DNA of 8,022 nucleotides from RPQK01 sp041946865 (GTDB lineage: Bacteria > Acidobacteriota > UBA6911 > RPQK01), in the NCBI GenBank assembly GCA_041946865.1, contig JBHGBF010000256.1, forward strand, positions 1-8,022, given 5' to 3'. Position 1 is the first letter of the stretch; each line of letters opens with the position of its first letter. This document shows positions 1-5,963 of this stretch, in pieces. Below the pieces are notes generated by a model that did not search any database, was not told the DNA's origin, and worked only from the letters and a program-made list of their open reading frames with translations. The translations under genes were made by a program, and so were the position numbers.

Positions 1-97
1 AGCACCGGCCTCTCTCCTCGTTGCTGCCACACTCCCAACAAAAAACTGAGGGGTTACGGTGCCGTCTAGATTTTTGGAGAAGAGGGCGAGGCCGGCA

Positions 98-106
98 TGC
101 TAGAAT
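98..106 (+). promoter_or_regulatory. Candidate extended -10 promoter element for yebC
   Basis: TGCTAGAAT matches an extended -10 (TGn followed by TAGAAT, 5 of 6 to TATAAT). It lies about 40 bases before the yebC start, giving a short leader of roughly 33 bases. No good -35 hexamer is found at normal spacing. The nearest TTGGAG (74-79) is 21 bases away, so the call rests on the extended -10 alone. Confidence 0.3.
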
Positions 107-130
107 ACCGTTGTTACGGGACTTTTTCAA

Positions 131-144
131 ACAGGAGATCCTGT
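131..144 (+). promoter_or_regulatory. yebC ribosome binding site inside a small inverted repeat
   Basis: AGGAG at 133-137 sits 8 bases before the ATG at 146, an ideal Shine-Dalgarno placement that fixes the start. The same bases belong to ACAGG-AGAT-CCTGT (131-144), a 5-base-pair stem with a 4-base loop that could partly hide the site in the mRNA. Whether the hairpin matters in vivo is unknown; such a short stem is only modestly stable. Confidence 0.6.
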
Positions 145-145
145 T

Positions 146-898
146 ATGTCGGGACATTCAAAGTGGCATTCTATTAAACATAAGAAGGCAGCCGCCGATT
201 CAAAACGCGGCAAGATCTTTACTAAGCTGATCAAGGAAATGAGCGTAGCGGCGCGCATCGGAGGCGGAGATCCCGATTCCAACCCCAGGCTGCGAACGGC
301 TGTCGCCGCCGCCAAAGCCGTCAACATGCCGCTGGACAACATCAAACGCGCCATCATGAAAGGAACGGGTGAGTTGCCCGGCCAGAGCTACGAGGGAGTG
401 ACCTACGAAGGCTATGGTCCGGGTGGCGCCGCGGTCATGGTAGAGACCTTGACCGACAACAAGAACCGCACCGTTGCTGAAATCCGCCATCTCTTTTCAA
501 AACATGGCGGCAACCTCGCGGAAACCGGCGCGGTCCAGTGGATGTTTGAACGCAAAGGTTACATTGTCGTCAGCAAAGAAAAGGCCGACGAAGAGCGATT
601 GATGGAAATCGTGCTCGAGGCCGGCGCCGAGGACCTGCGATCCGAGGACTCGACTTTTGCCGTCTACACCACGTTCGAGTCTTTCGAAGGGGTCAAGCAT
701 GCGCTCCAGGCGGCGGGAATCGAGCCCGATTCCGCAGAGTTGACGATGGTGCCGCAGAACGGAGTCCATCTGGAGGGCAAGAAGGCTGAACAGATGCTCA
801 AGCTGATGGAGTCTCTCGAAGACCACGACGACGTTCAGAACGTCTATGCGAACTTCGATATAGACGAAGCCGAGATGGAAGCCATCGCCAACAGCTGA
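146..898 (+). CDS. yebC: YebC/TACO1 family protein (translation factor or transcriptional regulator)
   Basis: This 250-residue cytoplasmic protein has the full family length. Signatures seen are GHSKW near the N-terminus (residues 3-7) followed by a Lys-rich IKHKK stretch, NMPLDNIKRAI (60-70), YEGYGPGGAA (87-96) and TDNKNRT (103-109), then the acidic C-terminal domains. The family was long annotated as a DNA-binding regulator (PmpR in Pseudomonas). Work on mitochondrial TACO1 and bacterial YebC points instead to a ribosome-associated role in relieving stalls at proline-rich stretches, so a specific regulatory target should not be assumed. The start is fixed by AGGAG 8 bases upstream. ruvC lies downstream on the same strand, a neighbourhood common in many bacteria, but a 126-base gap with a large hairpin separates them. 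Nothing in the reading frame looks damaged. Confidence 0.97.
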   Translation: MSGHSKWHSIKHKKAAADSKRGKIFTKLIKEMSVAARIGGGDPDSNPRLRTAVAAAKAVNMPLDNIKRAIMKGTGELPGQSYEGVTYEGYGPGGAAVMVETLTDNKNRTVAEIRHLFSKHGGNLAETGAVQWMFERKGYIVVSKEKADEERLMEIVLEAGAEDLRSEDSTFAVYTTFESFEGVKHALQAAGIEPDSAELTMVPQNGVHLEGKKAEQMLKLMESLEDHDDVQNVYANFDIDEAEMEAIANS

Positions 899-904
899 GG
901 TCAG

Positions 905-986
905 TGACGATTGACGACTTAAGATTGGCGAGTGACAGCCCTTTGGATTCTCTTGTCCTTGGCCAGTCTCGGATCGTCAATCGTCA
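905..986 (+). repeat. Long imperfect inverted repeat made of degenerate 7-base units
   Basis: Two 34-base arms (905-938 and 953-986) pair in one register with no bulges around a 14-base loop. The outer 13 pairs, TGACGATTGACGA with TCGTCAATCGTCA, are perfect. Along all 34 positions I count 25 Watson-Crick pairs, 5 G-U pairs and 4 mismatches in the plus-strand RNA. The left arm reads as tandem heptamers near TGACGAT (TGACGAT, TGACGAC, TTAAGAT, TGGCGAG, TGACAGC), and the right arm carries the same unit inverted. It fills most of the yebC-ruvC gap, starting 7 bases after the yebC stop. It may work as a 3'-end hairpin for yebC mRNA or be a dispersed palindromic repeat. No T-run follows, so it is not a textbook terminator. 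Confidence 0.85.
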
Positions 987-1012
987 ACCGCCACCCTGTC
1001 AGCACCCTTCGT

Positions 1013-1018
1013 TATCAT
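1013..1018 (+). promoter_or_regulatory. Candidate -10 hexamer for a leaderless ruvC transcript
   Basis: TATCAT matches TATAAT at 5 of 6 positions and ends 6 bases before the proposed ATG at 1025, so transcription would start at or next to the start codon. No Shine-Dalgarno sequence precedes that ATG, which agrees with a leaderless start. No clear -35 is visible. A single hexamer can occur by chance. Confidence 0.3.
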
Positions 1019-1024
1019 CCCCGC

Positions 1025-1531
1025 ATGATCATCATGGGAATCGACCCGGGCAGCCGGAAAACCGGCTACGGAGTCATTTCTCTTGACGGGAATCACTGCC
1101 GCTGCCTAGATTACGGCGCGATTCGGCCGCCGGACGTTGCATTCCCGGAACGTTTGAGGCTGATTCACCAGGGCCTGCACGAGCTTCTGGCCCGACACCT
1201 GCCTCAGTCGGTGGTGGTCGAAGATATCTTCCATCACGCCAATGCCCAGAGCGCCCTCCTCCTCGGGCAGACTCGGGGGGTCGTGATCCTGGCCGCGGCA
1301 CAGGCCGGCATTCCCCTGGCCGAGTACTCGGCGCTGCAGATCAAGAAGGCCGTGGTTGGCTACGGGAAGGCGGACAAGAGTCAGGTCCAGTTGATGGTCG
1401 GCAAGTTGCTCAACTTGAAAGAGAAACCGCAACCTCTCGACGCGTCAGACGCGCTGGCGATGGCCTTATGTCACGCTTTCAGTAAAGCGCGATACCAGCA
1501 TAGCCCACGACACGCCGGTTCTCGCCGGTGA
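1025..1531 (+). CDS. ruvC: Crossover junction endodeoxyribonuclease RuvC
   Basis: The 168-residue product is a Holliday-junction resolvase with an RNase H-like fold. It would act as a dimer, cutting four-way junctions after RuvAB branch migration. All four expected metal-binding acidic residues are present: D7 in GIDPGS, E66 in VVVEDIF, and D139 and D142 in LDASDALA, matching E. coli D7, E66, D138 and D141. I chose ATG 1025 because it places GIDPG at the normal distance from the N-terminus. An in-frame ATG at 932 would add 31 unsupported residues inside the repeat, and ATG 1034 is possible. No Shine-Dalgarno sequence is visible. The last 17 residues overlap the 3' end of the opposing MEMO1-family gene and lie beyond the conserved core. 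ruvA and ruvB are not adjacent. Confidence 0.95.
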   Translation: MIIMGIDPGSRKTGYGVISLDGNHCRCLDYGAIRPPDVAFPERLRLIHQGLHELLARHLPQSVVVEDIFHHANAQSALLLGQTRGVVILAAAQAGIPLAEYSALQIKKAVVGYGKADKSQVQLMVGKLLNLKEKPQPLDASDALAMALCHAFSKARYQHSPRHAGSRR

Positions 1532-2288
1532 CGGCGCCGGAATGAGTATGCCCGACCAACACTGCCCCGGTTGCCCCCAGGATCTTTGACGCCTCGATCG
1601 CCGCGATCGTGGGACCATAGCCGCACATCGTAATCCGTTCCCGCATGATCACATCGTAGAGACCCCGGCTGTCCAGTTCGAGCACCTTCTGAATGGCCTG
1701 TTCGTCCTTGCGCAAGGTCGTCTCTGCCGACTCAAAATGGTTCATGTCCGAGCTGCTTATGATGAGGACCGGCTCCGGCCAGGTTTTCACGGTCTCTCCC
1801 AGGGCAATTCCCAGATTGACCAGAGGCTCACAGGAACCCCGGGCGACGCAAATGGGGACAAATTGAAAGTCATTGCCGAGCAGGTGTTGCAAGAAGGGCA
1901 GCTGCACCTCGAGCGAATGCTCGTCCCGATGGGCCAGAAAACTGTCCTCCAGAGGCGGATGGCGGAGTCTGATCGCCGAGGCCAGACGGGTATCAATGGG
2001 GACGAGGCCGAGCGGAGTCTCCCAGGCGCCCTGCGACATGATGGCCAGAGACGCTCCCATACCCGTGTGGTTGGGGCAGAGGATAATAAAACGCCGGGGC
2101 AACTCCACTCGGGAGTAGACCTCGGCCGCCAGGCGTCCGGAATACACGTATCCGGCGTGCGGCGCCACCACGGCCTTGGCCTTCAACAGAGGCGGAGCAG
2201 GCGAGAGGCGCAACTCTCCAAGGAAACTGACCAGCCGCTCTCGCTCTGCCGGATAAAAAGATCCTGCGACGGCAGCCTTTCTTATCAT
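1479..2288 (-). CDS. MEMO1 family protein (AmmeMemoRadiSam system protein B type)
   Basis: This 269-residue protein belongs to the MEMO1 family, which shares a fold with the LigB-type extradiol dioxygenases. Signature segments are AVAGSFYPA (6-14), PHAGYVYSG (43-51), CPNHTG (71-76), EHSLEVQLPFLQ (123-134), SSSDMNHF (178-185) and CGYGP (222-226). Residues H44, H74, H184 and C222 correspond to the His/His/His/Cys pocket of human MEMO1, which has been reported to bind iron or copper. The bacterial and archaeal function is not established. In other genomes the family often sits with AMMECR1 and radical SAM genes, neither of which is seen here. GGAG at 2297-2300, 8 bases before the ATG, supports the start. 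The last 53 bases overlap the 3' end of ruvC in the opposite direction, and the C-terminal VGYAGIALY still looks family-like. Confidence 0.95.
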   Translation of the reverse strand: MIRKAAVAGSFYPAERERLVSFLGELRLSPAPPLLKAKAVVAPHAGYVYSGRLAAEVYSRVELPRRFIILCPNHTGMGASLAIMSQGAWETPLGLVPIDTRLASAIRLRHPPLEDSFLAHRDEHSLEVQLPFLQHLLGNDFQFVPICVARGSCEPLVNLGIALGETVKTWPEPVLIISSSDMNHFESAETTLRKDEQAIQKVLELDSRGLYDVIMRERITMCGYGPTIAAIEASKILGATGAVLVGHTHSGAVTGENRRVVGYAGIALY

Positions 2289-2322
2289 TCGTTTTTCTCC
2301 GAGACATACCGCAGCACGGCGT

Positions 2323-2334
2323 TCGACTAGTCGA
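2323..2334. promoter_or_regulatory. 12-base perfect palindrome in a divergent intergenic region
   Basis: TCGACTAGTCGA is its own reverse complement. It lies in the 92-base gap between the leftward MEMO1-family gene and the rightward peptidyl-prolyl isomerase gene. Its centre is about 52 bases before the isomerase ATG and about 40 bases before the MEMO1 ATG, so an operator for a dimeric regulator is possible. No regulator gene is nearby, and the function is inferred only from symmetry and position. Confidence 0.35.
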
Positions 2335-2368
2335 TAACTCTCAGTTGTGCCGAGAAATCCGCTTGGAC

Positions 2369-2374
2369 CATAAT
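2369..2374 (+). promoter_or_regulatory. Candidate -10 hexamer for a leaderless isomerase transcript
   Basis: CATAAT matches TATAAT at 5 of 6 positions and ends 6 bases before ATG 2381, the same spacing as at ruvC. A weak TTGTGC (2345-2350) lies 18 bases upstream but matches the -35 consensus only in its TTG. The start codon has no Shine-Dalgarno sequence. Together these suggest transcription beginning at or beside the ATG. Confidence 0.35.
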
Positions 2375-2380
2375 TCTAGC

Positions 2381-3025
2381 ATGCGTAAACGAATCCTGTT
2401 TCCTTTCTTCCTCGCCGTGCTCGCCTGGTCTCCCGCCTGTGGCCCCTCTGAGCAGCAGACCTCCAGGCCGTCAGCTGAAAGGGAAACTGTGAAGGAAAAG
2501 GCGGCGGAGCCTGCCCAGCCGCAGGGACAGCCCCACGCCGTCCTGGAGACGGACAAGGGGACAATCGTGATCCGGCTGCTGCCTGGGCTGGCGCCCAAGG
2601 CAGTGGCGAATTTCGAGAAGCTGATCAAGGTCGGGTTCTACTACAAGACGAAGTTCCATCGCGTGATGCCGGGCAAAATGATCCAGGGCGGAGACCCGAA
2701 CACCAAGGACAATGACCCCTACAACGATGGCCAGGGCAACACCGGCGAGACGCTTCCGGCCGAGTTCAGCTCCCGGAAGTTCGACCGGGGTGTAGTGGCC
2801 ATGGCTCACCTCGAAGGCGATCCCAACTCCGCCAGCAGCCAGTTCTTTATTGTCCTGGCGCGCACTCCCCACTGGGACGGCCAATACACCATCTTCGGAG
2901 AGGTCGTGGAGGGGCTTGACGTGGCCGACAAGATCTCCAGGGCGCCCCTGTCCAAGGACCCGCGTTTGCGCAACTGGCCGGTCGAGAATATTCGGATCAG
3001 ATCGGCTCGCGTGCAGTACCGGTAG
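2381..3025 (+). CDS. Exported cyclophilin-type peptidyl-prolyl cis-trans isomerase
   Basis: The 214-residue product has a basic, hydrophobic N-terminal segment ending at C20 (SPAC), suggesting an exported and possibly lipid-anchored protein. The lipobox is atypical, with Ser at -3 and Pro at -2. A polar linker (about 21-52) leads to a cyclophilin domain (about 53-212), which catalyses cis-trans isomerisation of proline bonds. Seen are FHRVMPGKMIQGGDP (92-106) with R94 matching catalytic R55 of human CypA, M100 and Q102 matching M61 and Q63, SQFF (153-156), and H164 at the position of W121, as in many bacterial cyclophilins. K99 sits where CypA has F60. I preferred ATG 2381 over an in-frame ATG at 2345 because it starts the signal-like segment cleanly. 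The last 29 bases overlap the 3' end of grpE, which is transcribed in the opposite direction. Confidence 0.93.
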   Translation: MRKRILFPFFLAVLAWSPACGPSEQQTSRPSAERETVKEKAAEPAQPQGQPHAVLETDKGTIVIRLLPGLAPKAVANFEKLIKVGFYYKTKFHRVMPGKMIQGGDPNTKDNDPYNDGQGNTGETLPAEFSSRKFDRGVVAMAHLEGDPNSASSQFFIVLARTPHWDGQYTIFGEVVEGLDVADKISRAPLSKDPRLRNWPVENIRIRSARVQYR

Positions 3026-3599
3026 CCAACTTATACTGCCCCACTCTGACCCGGGCCGGGCGCAGCAGTTGGTCGCCCGCCCGGTAGCCTTTCTGAAGGA
3101 CCTCGATCACACAGTGGTCCAATTCCGGCTTGTCGACCGGAATCACGCCGACGGCCTCCGCTTCGTGAGGATTGAATGGCTGGCCGATGGGATTGACAGC
3201 CTCGATTCCTTCGTTTTTAAGTTTGGCTGAGAACAGGTCCAGGTTGAGGCGGACGCCTTCTTTCAGGGCGGCGATATCATCGCCCGCCGCCAGCGCCCTC
3301 TCCAGATTATCGAGTACCTCCAGGAGCGCGGTCAGGAGTTTCTGCTTTTCCAGCTGGACTCTTCGCTGCGTCTCCCGGTTGAGCCGTTCGCGAAAGGTCT
3401 CGTTGTCTTCGTCAAGCTTCTTCAGCTTCTCCTTGAGCTTTCGTTCGGCCAGCTCGGTCCGGGTCTTCAGCTCCTCGACGTAGGAGGGAAACCGCTTCTC
3501 CGGAATCTCGGCACGGTCGAAAACCGACTCATCCTTAACCCAAAACCTTTTGTCAGCAACCTGAATCTGGATCGGTTCCTTGTCGTCCATCACAGTCAT
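2997..3599 (-). CDS. grpE: Nucleotide exchange factor GrpE
   Basis: This 200-residue cytoplasmic protein is the expected co-chaperone that releases ADP from DnaK. The N-terminal part is variable. A long, highly charged helix, likely the dimeric coiled coil, runs from about residue 38 to 105 and includes LLEVLDNLERAL (92-103). The C-terminal beta domain has the family pattern: a Gly-Ile-Glu step at 131-133, PFNPHEAEAV (141-150), VLQKGYRAGDQLLRPARVRV (167-186). Full length is typical. The start at 3599 lies only 6 bases after the htpX stop, and an in-frame ATG at 3590 is an alternative; neither has a strong Shine-Dalgarno sequence, so reinitiation after htpX is likely. dnaK, dnaJ and hrcA are not in the window. 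The 3' end overlaps the opposing isomerase gene by 29 bases. Confidence 0.95.
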   Translation of the reverse strand: MTVMDDKEPIQIQVADKRFWVKDESVFDRAEIPEKRFPSYVEELKTRTELAERKLKEKLKKLDEDNETFRERLNRETQRRVQLEKQKLLTALLEVLDNLERALAAGDDIAALKEGVRLNLDLFSAKLKNEGIEAVNPIGQPFNPHEAEAVGVIPVDKPELDHCVIEVLQKGYRAGDQLLRPARVRVGQYKLATGTAREPI

Positions 3600-3605
3600 C
3601 GCGGG

Positions 3606-4445
3606 TCAGATCATCCGGCGGCCCAACAATCGCTCGATTCTCTTTTCGATTGGAGGATGGGTACTGAACAAGGCCATGAGAGACTGTCCGCTGAAGGGGT
3701 TAACGATGAAGAGGTGCGAAGTTGCCGGATTTGCCTCCATCGGAATCCGCCGATTACCTTCCTGCAGTTTCCTCAAGGCGTTGGCCAGCCCGTACGGATT
3801 TCCGGTAATGCTGGCCCCGGTCGCGTCGGCGCCGTATTCGCGGCTGCGACTGATCGCCAGCTGGATCATCATCGCGGCAATAGGCGCGAGGATCATGGTC
3901 AGCAGGAGACCCAGGGCTCCTCCTCGATTGTCATCGTCGCGCCCGCCCATCGGGAAGAAGATGGCCAGGCGGGCGAGCATCATGATGGCGCCGGCCATGG
4001 TTGCGGCAATCGAGCTGATCAGGATGTCCCGGTTCTTCACGTGCGCCAGCTCGTGGGCAAGCACGCCCTGAAGCTCTTCACGGCTGAGCATCCGGAGAAT
4101 GCCTTCAGTCACGGCGACGGCTGCGTGTTGCGGATTCCGCCCGGTAGCAAATGCGTTCGGTGTCGCGGAGGGAATGATATAGACCCGCGGCATGGGCAGA
4201 CCCGCCCGCGCGACCAGCCCTTCAATGATCGAGAAGAGCTCCGGCGCCTGGTCGCGGTTGACCTGCCGCGCGCCATACATGGCGAGCGCAATCTTGTCCG
4301 AATAGAAATAACCCGCGAAGTTCATCAGCCCTGCGAAAAGGAATGCCATCACCAGGCCTTGAGAACCGCCGAGCAGTTCGCCAATCACCAGGATGAGGCC
4401 CGTCATCAGGCCCAACAACAACGCTGTCTTTAAATAGTTACCCAT
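3606..4445 (-). CDS. htpX: Membrane zinc metalloprotease HtpX (M48 family)
   Basis: The 279-residue protein has the normal HtpX length. Two hydrophobic N-terminal segments (about 5-24 and 29-48) precede the cytoplasmic protease region, and two more (about 143-165 and 177-197) follow the active site. The zinc motif HELAH is at 131-135, with E132 as the catalytic base, and E203 in SREYGAD is the expected third ligand. ATPNAFATGRNP (94-105) and STHPPIEKRI (261-270) are further family signatures. HtpX degrades misfolded inner-membrane proteins alongside FtsH in species where it has been studied. The start has only a weak GAG upstream, but a plausible extended -10 lies just above it. grpE follows after 6 bases, so the two are probably co-transcribed as an envelope/chaperone stress pair. 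No CIRCE element is visible. Confidence 0.97.
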   Translation of the reverse strand: MGNYLKTALLLGLMTGLILVIGELLGGSQGLVMAFLFAGLMNFAGYFYSDKIALAMYGARQVNRDQAPELFSIIEGLVARAGLPMPRVYIIPSATPNAFATGRNPQHAAVAVTEGILRMLSREELQGVLAHELAHVKNRDILISSIAATMAGAIMMLARLAIFFPMGGRDDDNRGGALGLLLTMILAPIAAMMIQLAISRSREYGADATGASITGNPYGLANALRKLQEGNRRIPMEANPATSHLFIVNPFSGQSLMALFSTHPPIEKRIERLLGRRMI

Positions 4446-4467
4446 TTTGCTTTCTCAAACTGGAACA

Positions 4468-4476
4468 ATTTTAACA
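4468..4476 (-). promoter_or_regulatory. Candidate extended -10 promoter for htpX-grpE
   Basis: On the minus strand TGTTAAAAT combines a TGn extension with TAAAAT (5 of 6 to TATAAT). It ends 22 bases before the htpX ATG, giving a leader of about 15 bases. No convincing -35 is seen, which is tolerable for an extended -10. The surrounding 4446-4595 gap holds no gene. Confidence 0.35.
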
Positions 4477-4500
4477 CGAAGAAAGCGGGGGAGGGTTGCT

Positions 4501-4580
4501 GGACGAAATGACCGAACAGCCAAAATGACTGAACCGGACCGCCTGGACAAGCCTTTAGTCCACTCCGTCCACTCCGTCCG
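4501..4580. repeat. Short-period degenerate repeats in the mltD-htpX gap
   Basis: Two kinds of short repeat fill the gene-free gap between the transglycosylase stop and htpX. GTCCACTCC occurs twice in tandem (4558-4566, 4567-4575), followed by a partial GTCC. AAATGACCGAAC (4506-4517) recurs as AAATGACTGAAC (4523-4534) with one change and a 17-base period. The left end, GGACGAAATG, can also pair with CACTCCGTCC at 8 of 10 positions, and TGGAC (4544-4548) faces GTCCA (4558-4562). The copy number is low. I see no T-run that would make it a standard terminator. Confidence 0.6.
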
Positions 4581-4595
4581 CAAGACCGCGAATAC

Positions 4596-5963
4596 TCAAG
4601 GAATCAACAGCAACTGGCCCAAATAGATCCGCGTGCTCGCGATCCCGTTCAATTCCTTCAGCTGATCGACGCCGACCTGGAAGCGGCGCGCGATCTTGGA
4701 TAAGGTGTCACCGCGGCGCACCTTGTAGCGGGTGTGACTCGGAGCTTGCCTTTCCGGAGTCCGGCTTTCAGCCGCGCTGTTCTCGGCCAACACCGTCCCC
4801 CCCAGGTGCGGCGGAAGATGCACTATCGTTCCGGCTGGCACCATGCCTGCGCTGCGCCAGACGCGAGGCGTCAGATGCGGGTTATAGGCCTTCAAGGCCG
4901 CCGTCGTCACGTTGTACTTTTTCGCCAGCGTTCTGAGGGGCGTGCTCTTGCGCACTGTCACGGTTTCGAAGCTTAGTGGCGGATCCAACTGCAGGGCAGG
5001 GAAATACTTCTCGTGATCCCTGGTGATTTCCACCGCTGCCAGGAACTCCGCGTAGAAGTTCTCGCCCGCGTAGCCGAAAATCTTTGACTGATAGTTGTCG
5101 ATGATGACCTTCAGGTCGCTGCCGTGCAGCGCCTGCGCCCGCAACATCCCGTTCTTGCCGTGGTTGTAGGCGGTAATGGCCAGCGGCCAGCTGCCCAGGG
5201 CCCGATAATTGTCGAGCAGGAGAGCAGCGGCCGCCTCGCCGGCCCGAAGCGGATGGAGTCTTTCGTCAACCGTCCGGCCGATCTTCAGGAGCTTTCGCCC
5301 GGTTCCGCGCGTGATCTGCCAGATTCCGGCAGCGCCTTTGCTTGAGTAAGCGGAATAGTCAAATGAGGATTCGACGTGAGGCAATAGGACCAGCTCGGGC
5401 GGCAATCCCTTTTCCTTGAAGATCTTCTCCAGCTCAGCCAGGTAGCGTCCTGAGCGCACCAGCCCGTCCCGGAATTTCTCCTTGATCCCGCGCTGGAGAT
5501 GGACGTTTTCCTTAAGCCGCCGGAGGACCGGCTCGGTCGGTTGATAATCGGCAAGCTTCAGCACAGCGAGGAGCTCGTGATGGCGGAATTCGAGCTGGTC
5601 CGAATCGGGTCCGAGCACGATAAGCTCGTCGAAGGTTCGAGCCAGATCGTCGGCCGTTCGCTTCAATTCCGCCTGTCGCTTGCGCACGGAAACTCGGTCG
5701 GCGCCGCCGTAGGGAGAGCTGACCACCTTGTAGATGAGGCGGAGATCCTTTCGGTCATGGACCACGACCTCATCGCGCCCGTAACGTGTGAAGATCATTT
5801 TCCAGAATTCCACACGTTCCTCAAATCCGGCGGAAGGAAAGAGCCTGTTGAATTCGGAGTCAGCAGCGGGGACAGCCGCCTGGCCGGCGGCAAAGAGCAT
5901 AAACTCTGGGAACCCTACGAGGAACAACAAAAGACACCATCTCCTCAACATCAGCGGCATCAT
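4596..5963 (-). CDS. MltD-type lytic murein transglycosylase with LysM domains
   Basis: This 455-residue protein is close in length to E. coli MltD and should cleave peptidoglycan glycan strands outside the inner membrane. A signal peptide (about 1-30) is evident; I see no lipobox, unlike E. coli MltD, so it is probably soluble periplasmic. An N-terminal region (about 36-180) of unknown role precedes the SLT domain: PPELVLLPHVESSF (188-201) with E198 as the likely catalytic acid, SKGAAGIWQI (208-217) and AITAYNHGKNG (262-272). LysM-like segments follow at about 333-383 (degenerate) and 411-455 (YKVRRGDTLSKIA, clear), and would bind glycan. GGAGG at 5971-5975, 7 bases before the ATG, fixes the start. 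It lies 96 bases after aroK on the same strand, with no obvious terminator between them. Confidence 0.93.
   Translation of the reverse strand: MMPLMLRRWCLLLFLVGFPEFMLFAAGQAAVPAADSEFNRLFPSAGFEERVEFWKMIFTRYGRDEVVVHDRKDLRLIYKVVSSPYGGADRVSVRKRQAELKRTADDLARTFDELIVLGPDSDQLEFRHHELLAVLKLADYQPTEPVLRRLKENVHLQRGIKEKFRDGLVRSGRYLAELEKIFKEKGLPPELVLLPHVESSFDYSAYSSKGAAGIWQITRGTGRKLLKIGRTVDERLHPLRAGEAAAALLLDNYRALGSWPLAITAYNHGKNGMLRAQALHGSDLKVIIDNYQSKIFGYAGENFYAEFLAAVEITRDHEKYFPALQLDPPLSFETVTVRKSTPLRTLAKKYNVTTAALKAYNPHLTPRVWRSAGMVPAGTIVHLPPHLGGTVLAENSAAESRTPERQAPSHTRYKVRRGDTLSKIARRFQVGVDQLKELNGIASTRIYLGQLLLIP

Noticed and set aside
108..125. CCGT-TGTT-ACGG stem followed by a short T-run, as a terminator
   Set aside because: The stem has only four pairs and lies between the proposed promoter and the yebC start.
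932..1024. Upstream ATG at 932 as the ruvC start
   Set aside because: The extra 31 residues are encoded by the inverted repeat, and the conserved GIDPG motif should be near the N-terminus.
1737..2330. Plus-strand open frame of 197 codons across the MEMO1-family gene
   Set aside because: It is antisense to a gene with all family motifs, has no recognisable product, and runs into the divergent regulatory gap.
3657..4433. Long open frame on the plus strand across htpX (258 codons)
   Set aside because: It is antisense to a gene with complete HtpX motifs, has no recognisable domain, and its composition is what complementing high-GC codons produces.
4446..4500. CIRCE or other heat-shock operator upstream of htpX-grpE
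   Set aside because: I looked for TTAGCACTC and GAGTGCTAA-like arms and found none.
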